Source: Candidatus Bathyarchaeota archaeon
GTDB taxonomy: Archaea > Thermoproteota > Bathyarchaeia > 40CM-2-53-6
Direction of reading: 5' to 3'
NCBI GenBank assembly: GCA_005882955.1
Contig: VBBB01000086.1
Span: 2,022-9,685 of the forward strand
DNA: 7,664 nucleotides
Position numbers and translations under genes: made by a program. Under the pieces are notes generated by a model. It was not told where the DNA came from. It did no database searches and saw only the letters and a program-made list of their open reading frames with translations. Below, in pieces: positions 6,383 through 7,664 of this stretch (position 1 is its first letter; each line of letters opens with the position of its first letter).

Positions 6383-6505
6383 AGGGCGCAGAATAGAACC
6401 GTCGAGGGTTTTTTTGATCGCGGATTAAGCGTAGACCTCAACGCGAAAAAGTCGCGATCTCAAATCGCCTGCCCCGATTCCGGATCAGGGCTTGTTCTGC
6501 GCCTT
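6383..6505 (+). ncRNA. Candidate structured RNA, four-way junction (element A)
   Basis: A 14-bp closing stem pairs 6383-6396 with 6492-6505 (11 Watson-Crick pairs, three G-U). Inside are a weak hairpin AACC/GGTT (6397-6410), a longer hairpin GATCGCG/CGCGATC (6416-6422 with 6453-6459) capped by GCGT/ACGC (6429-6432 with 6441-6444), and a hairpin GCCC-c-GAT/ATC-a-GGGC (6471-6491) abutting the closing stem. The G-U pairs would be mismatches on the other strand, favouring plus-strand transcription. Against a stable plus transcript is T7 at 6409-6415, which could terminate archaeal polymerase. It may instead be a DNA repeat element. No known RNA family was recognised. Confidence 0.4.
6409..6415 (+). 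terminator. Poly-T terminator candidate (T7)
   Basis: Seven Ts directly after a small AACC/GGTT hairpin resemble a terminator for transcripts from the gene at 5861, giving a 3' UTR of about 190 nt. The tract also lies inside candidate element A, so one of the two readings may be wrong. Confidence 0.35.
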
Positions 6506-6553
6506 TCAGGTTTAGAGCGGAACAGTTCGTGATTCCTATTTTTCGGAGAGCCG

Positions 6554-6590
6554 GGGCGGAGAAAGGATTACACTCTGTTAATCTCCTCCC
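6554..6590 (+). repeat. GC-rich imperfect hairpin between the two structured elements
   Basis: GGGcGGAGA (6554-6562) can pair with TCTCCtCCC (6582-6590) with one mismatch; alternatively GATTA/TAATC (6566-6570 with 6579-6583) forms the top of the stem with an 8-nt loop. A T7 tract follows at 6620-6626, so it may be a 3'-end structure. Its first bases resemble the starts of the elements on either side. Confidence 0.35.
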
Positions 6591-6619
6591 AAGGGCCGAG
6601 TTTCGTGTCGCGGGAAATA

Positions 6620-6626
6620 TTTTTTT
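6620..6626 (+). terminator. Poly-T terminator candidate (T7)
   Basis: Seven Ts downstream of the 6554-6590 hairpin. The AT-rich stretch continuing to 6633 (CTAAATT) could alternatively be a TATA region for element B, with transcription starting near 6655. Confidence 0.3.
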
Positions 6627-6668
6627 CTAAATTCTAGGACGGGTCCACTTGCCATCTGAAACGTTTCT

Positions 6669-6811
6669 GGGCGAGATTGCTGGTTTGTCGCGCAGAACAG
6701 GCGAGTCAAGCCATTTTTCGACCGGGTCTCCATCTGTATCAATGCATGCTTGAAGTGGGCTTCGTATGAAATGCTCCTCCCAGATCCCAGATCAGGGTTC
6801 AATCCACGCCC
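6669..6811 (+). ncRNA. Candidate structured RNA related to element A (element B)
   Basis: The closing stem is GGGCG-a-GATTG (6669-6679) with CAATC-ca-CGCCC (6800-6811), ten pairs around a small internal loop. A hairpin at 6682-6712 pairs GGTTTG with CAAGCC (one G-U) and TCGC with GCGA (9-nt loop). A 3' hairpin CCC-a-GAT/ATC-a-GGG (6779-6797) has the same layout as the 3' hairpin of element A, with a mismatch at the same place and a 5-nt loop, and shares GATCAGGG. The middle is 22 nt longer and less clearly folded. The closing stems differ in sequence but keep pairing, as a conserved RNA would. Strand and expression are unproven. Confidence 0.35.
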
Positions 6812-6852
6812 TTTCGCTGAGAGTAATGATTTACCAAATTATCGGCATGTCA

Positions 6853-6858
6853 TTTTTT
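6853..6858 (+). terminator. Poly-T tract (T6), plus-strand terminator candidate
   Basis: Six Ts lie about 40 nt after element B. They would stop a plus-strand transcript before it runs into the convergent gene ending at 6866. Confidence 0.35.
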
Positions 6859-6865
6859 AGGCTGT

Positions 6866-7150
6866 CTATCCCGACAGGGTTTCGTCGGGCTCTGTCAATG
6901 AGCTCTCCTCAGCCTTGTTCCAGTCCTTCGCGATCTTGACCAGCCGCAATAGATGTTCGTGGTCTTCAACGCTTAGAGACTTGCCAGAGTCTATCTGGGC
7001 CTTGATTCTCGCGAATATCGGGGCGGACTCTCCGAAGGGCACTTGAGACTTTTCCACTATTGCGAGGAGTCTTCGAGCCTCGGCCAACCCAGATGAGGTG
7101 GACTTGCTAGAAGCCTGAGACGGCCCTGGCTTGTTCCCTTTTCTCTCCAT
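6866..7150 (-). CDS. Small hypothetical protein, basic N-terminus and helical body
   Basis: Not recognised. From ATG 7150 the product is 94 residues, with no cysteines and no membrane segment. A Lys/Ser/Pro-rich, probably disordered start (1-20) is followed by helices near 21-35 (LAEARRLLAIVEK), 41-56 and 60-80 (SVEDHEHLLRLVKIAKDW), and then an acidic tail (EESSLTEPDE). The frame extends upstream to GTG 7213 (115 aa), but the extension would cross the best minus-strand TATA box (7200-7206), so the ATG is preferred. It could bind nucleic acid or a partner protein, but nothing proves it. It is divergent from the membrane protein at 7295. Whether the frame is really a gene is likely but not certain. 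Confidence 0.6.
   Translation of the reverse strand: MERKGNKPGPSQASSKSTSSGLAEARRLLAIVEKSQVPFGESAPIFARIKAQIDSGKSLSVEDHEHLLRLVKIAKDWNKAEESSLTEPDETLSG
6870..6889. repeat. Inverted repeat CCCGAC-N8-GTCGGG at the 3' end of the 6866 gene
   Basis: A perfect 6-bp inverted repeat (6870-6875 and 6884-6889) overlaps the last codons of the minus-strand gene. An alternative pairing uses CTGTC/GACAG (6862-6866 with 6873-6877). It could form a 3'-end stem-loop, but no minus-strand poly-T follows, so a terminator role is doubtful. Confidence 0.35.
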
Positions 7151-7199
7151 ATTTTTGGTCCGCCCTACTGTTTTGTGCAGAGTTTTTGGGAGGCGGGTA

Positions 7200-7206
7200 G
7201 ATAAAG
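7200..7206 (-). promoter_or_regulatory. TATA box CTTTATC for the gene at 7150
   Basis: CTTTATC reads on the minus strand 50 nt before ATG 7150, which predicts transcription starting near 7177 and a leader of about 25 nt. The identical heptamer faces the other way at 7240-7246. Confidence 0.5.
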
Positions 7207-7239
7207 AAATCACCTGAGGTCAAAACGAAAACTGTAAGC

Positions 7240-7246
7240 CTTTATC
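7240..7246 (+). promoter_or_regulatory. TATA box CTTTATC for the gene at 7295
   Basis: CTTTATC lies 49 nt before ATG 7295. A start of transcription near 7270 would leave a roughly 25-nt leader containing the AAGGT ribosome site (7283-7287). Confidence 0.5.
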
Positions 7247-7294
7247 CTAGAAGCTAGACATGAGGATTGATTCGGGTTGGAAAAGGTCGATAAG

Positions 7295-7519
7295 ATGGCT
7301 GCGGGTCTTATGTGGAGAATTATCGGAACTATCGTCGCGTTTTCAGCATTCTTGATCGGGTCGCTGATCTATGTAGGGTTCTATACGAGCGGGTTTGACC
7401 TAACTCAGAAGGTCATAGTCGTCCTTGTCGCCCTGATCCTTGCTTTTGCGGCAATAGCGATAATGTGGGTGACCTTTGCTGGACGCAGGGGATGGATGCG
7501 GGACCGATGGGGATCTTGA
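7295..7519 (+). CDS. Small two-helix membrane protein, function unknown
   Basis: Not assigned to a named family. From ATG 7295 the product is 74 aa, with a first helix at about 8-30 (WRIIGTIVAFSAFLIGSLIYVGF), a short polar loop (YTSGFDLTQ), a second helix at about 39-60 (VIVVLVALILAFAAIAIMWV), and a basic/aromatic tail (GRRGWMRDRW) likely cytoplasmic. Small two-helix proteins of this build are common and uncharacterised in archaea. The ATG is preferred because AAGGT lies seven bases upstream and the TATA box spacing leaves a normal leader. An in-frame TTG at 7277 would add six residues (80 aa) and remains possible. It stops 20 nt before the convergent gene fragment at the right edge. Confidence 0.75.
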   Translation: MAAGLMWRIIGTIVAFSAFLIGSLIYVGFYTSGFDLTQKVIVVLVALILAFAAIAIMWVTFAGRRGWMRDRWGS

Positions 7520-7539
7520 ATCCTTGCTCGGTTGAGTGA

Positions 7540-7664
7540 TTATTCAGCGAATCGTGAGGATTCCATTTCCATTCGTGATGGATGTCTTCGATGGGAAGCT
7601 TTGTCTCGGGGTTTGGTCATGAGTCGCTTAATCTTCTCGCCTATCTTTTCGAAGACCTCTTCTA
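7540..7664 (-). CDS. C-terminal fragment of an unidentified minus-strand gene
   Basis: This is the only minus-strand frame open from the right edge; it runs 40 codons to TAA at 7540-7542. The end reads as a charged helix (EEVFEKIGEKIKRLM) followed by a basic, probably flexible tail (TKPRDKASHRRHPSRM and on). The composition looks coding, but the fragment is too short to identify, and a chance open frame cannot be excluded. Confidence 0.5.
   Translation of the reverse strand, partial: EEVFEKIGEKIKRLMTKPRDKASHRRHPSRMEMESSRFAE

Larger units (their letters stand above)
6224..6865. other. Gene-poor 640-nt gap rich in inverted repeats and poly-T tracts
   Basis: No reading frame here looks like a protein: the longest (minus, 6578-6802) starts with TTG, lacks a ribosome binding site and crosses strong inverted repeats. 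The stretch carries poly-T tracts (T7 at 6409, T5 at 6539, T7 at 6620, T5 at 6714, T6 at 6853) and GC-rich hairpins. The first 150 nt (6224-6380) contain only small stems such as CAGT/ACTG near 6350-6361. No RNase P, SRP RNA or tRNA signature was found on either strand. Confidence 0.7.

Noticed and set aside
6578..6802. Minus-strand 74-codon reading frame
   Set aside because: It starts at TTG with no ribosome site, has protein-unlike composition, and crosses the inverted repeats of element B and a poly-T/poly-A tract.
6790..6811. tRNA-like B box GGTTCAATCC next to an acceptor-like CACGCCC end
   Set aside because: The loop is one base short, no 5-bp T stem forms around it, no A box or anticodon arm fits between it and GGGCGAG at 6669, and no CCA follows.
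6224..6865. RNase P RNA or SRP RNA in the long gap
   Set aside because: None of the conserved core sequences of either RNA could be found on either strand.
7151..7213. N-terminal extension of the 6866-7150 gene to GTG 7213
   Set aside because: It would overlap the best TATA box; the ATG at 7150 fits promoter spacing better. It is not fully excluded.

Overview
The window looks archaeal, most likely from the Thaumarchaeota/Bathyarchaeota side of the tree. This is an inference. It rests on TATA-like boxes (CTTTATC, TTCTTATC) placed where archaeal promoters put them relative to starts, the absence of clear bacterial -35/-10 pairs, several TTG starts, poly-T tracts in the gaps, and one small protein resembling the archaeal NitrOD5 output domain. 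No rRNA, tRNA, CRISPR array or transposase was recognised.

Left part (1-2573, minus strand): a haem-synthesis cluster read in the order hemQ/chdC - hemE - hemH, with 20-25 nt gaps. HemE makes coproporphyrinogen III, HemH (cut by the left edge) inserts iron, and the chlorite-dismutase-family protein HemQ/ChdC would decarboxylate coprohaem to haem b. This is the coproporphyrin-dependent route. The coproporphyrinogen oxidase (HemY/CgoX) is not in the window and may lie beyond the left edge.

Middle (2702-4944, minus strand): a copper module. It consists of a P1B-1 Cu(I)-ATPase whose N-terminus is a YHS domain instead of the usual CxxC heavy-metal domain, followed 11 nt later by a TTG-started 48-residue free-standing YHS protein with the same cysteine spacing. 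A perfect 6-bp inverted repeat lies upstream of the ATPase. Copper export and haem supply are neighbours on one strand; both serve haem-copper enzymes, but a functional link is inference.

Right part (5146-7664): a six-helix membrane protein with an HxHH motif and an intramembrane GDE motif (plus strand, likely leaderless), a 120-aa NitrOD5-like protein, then about 640 nt without a convincing gene. That gap holds poly-T tracts and strong inverted repeats, including two elements (6383-6505 and 6669-6811) that share end sequences and a fold and may be related structured RNAs. Beyond it lie a small basic/helical protein (minus) and a two-helix membrane protein (plus), transcribed divergently from a 126-144-nt region with matching CTTTATC boxes. 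The right edge holds the C-terminal end of an unidentified minus-strand gene.
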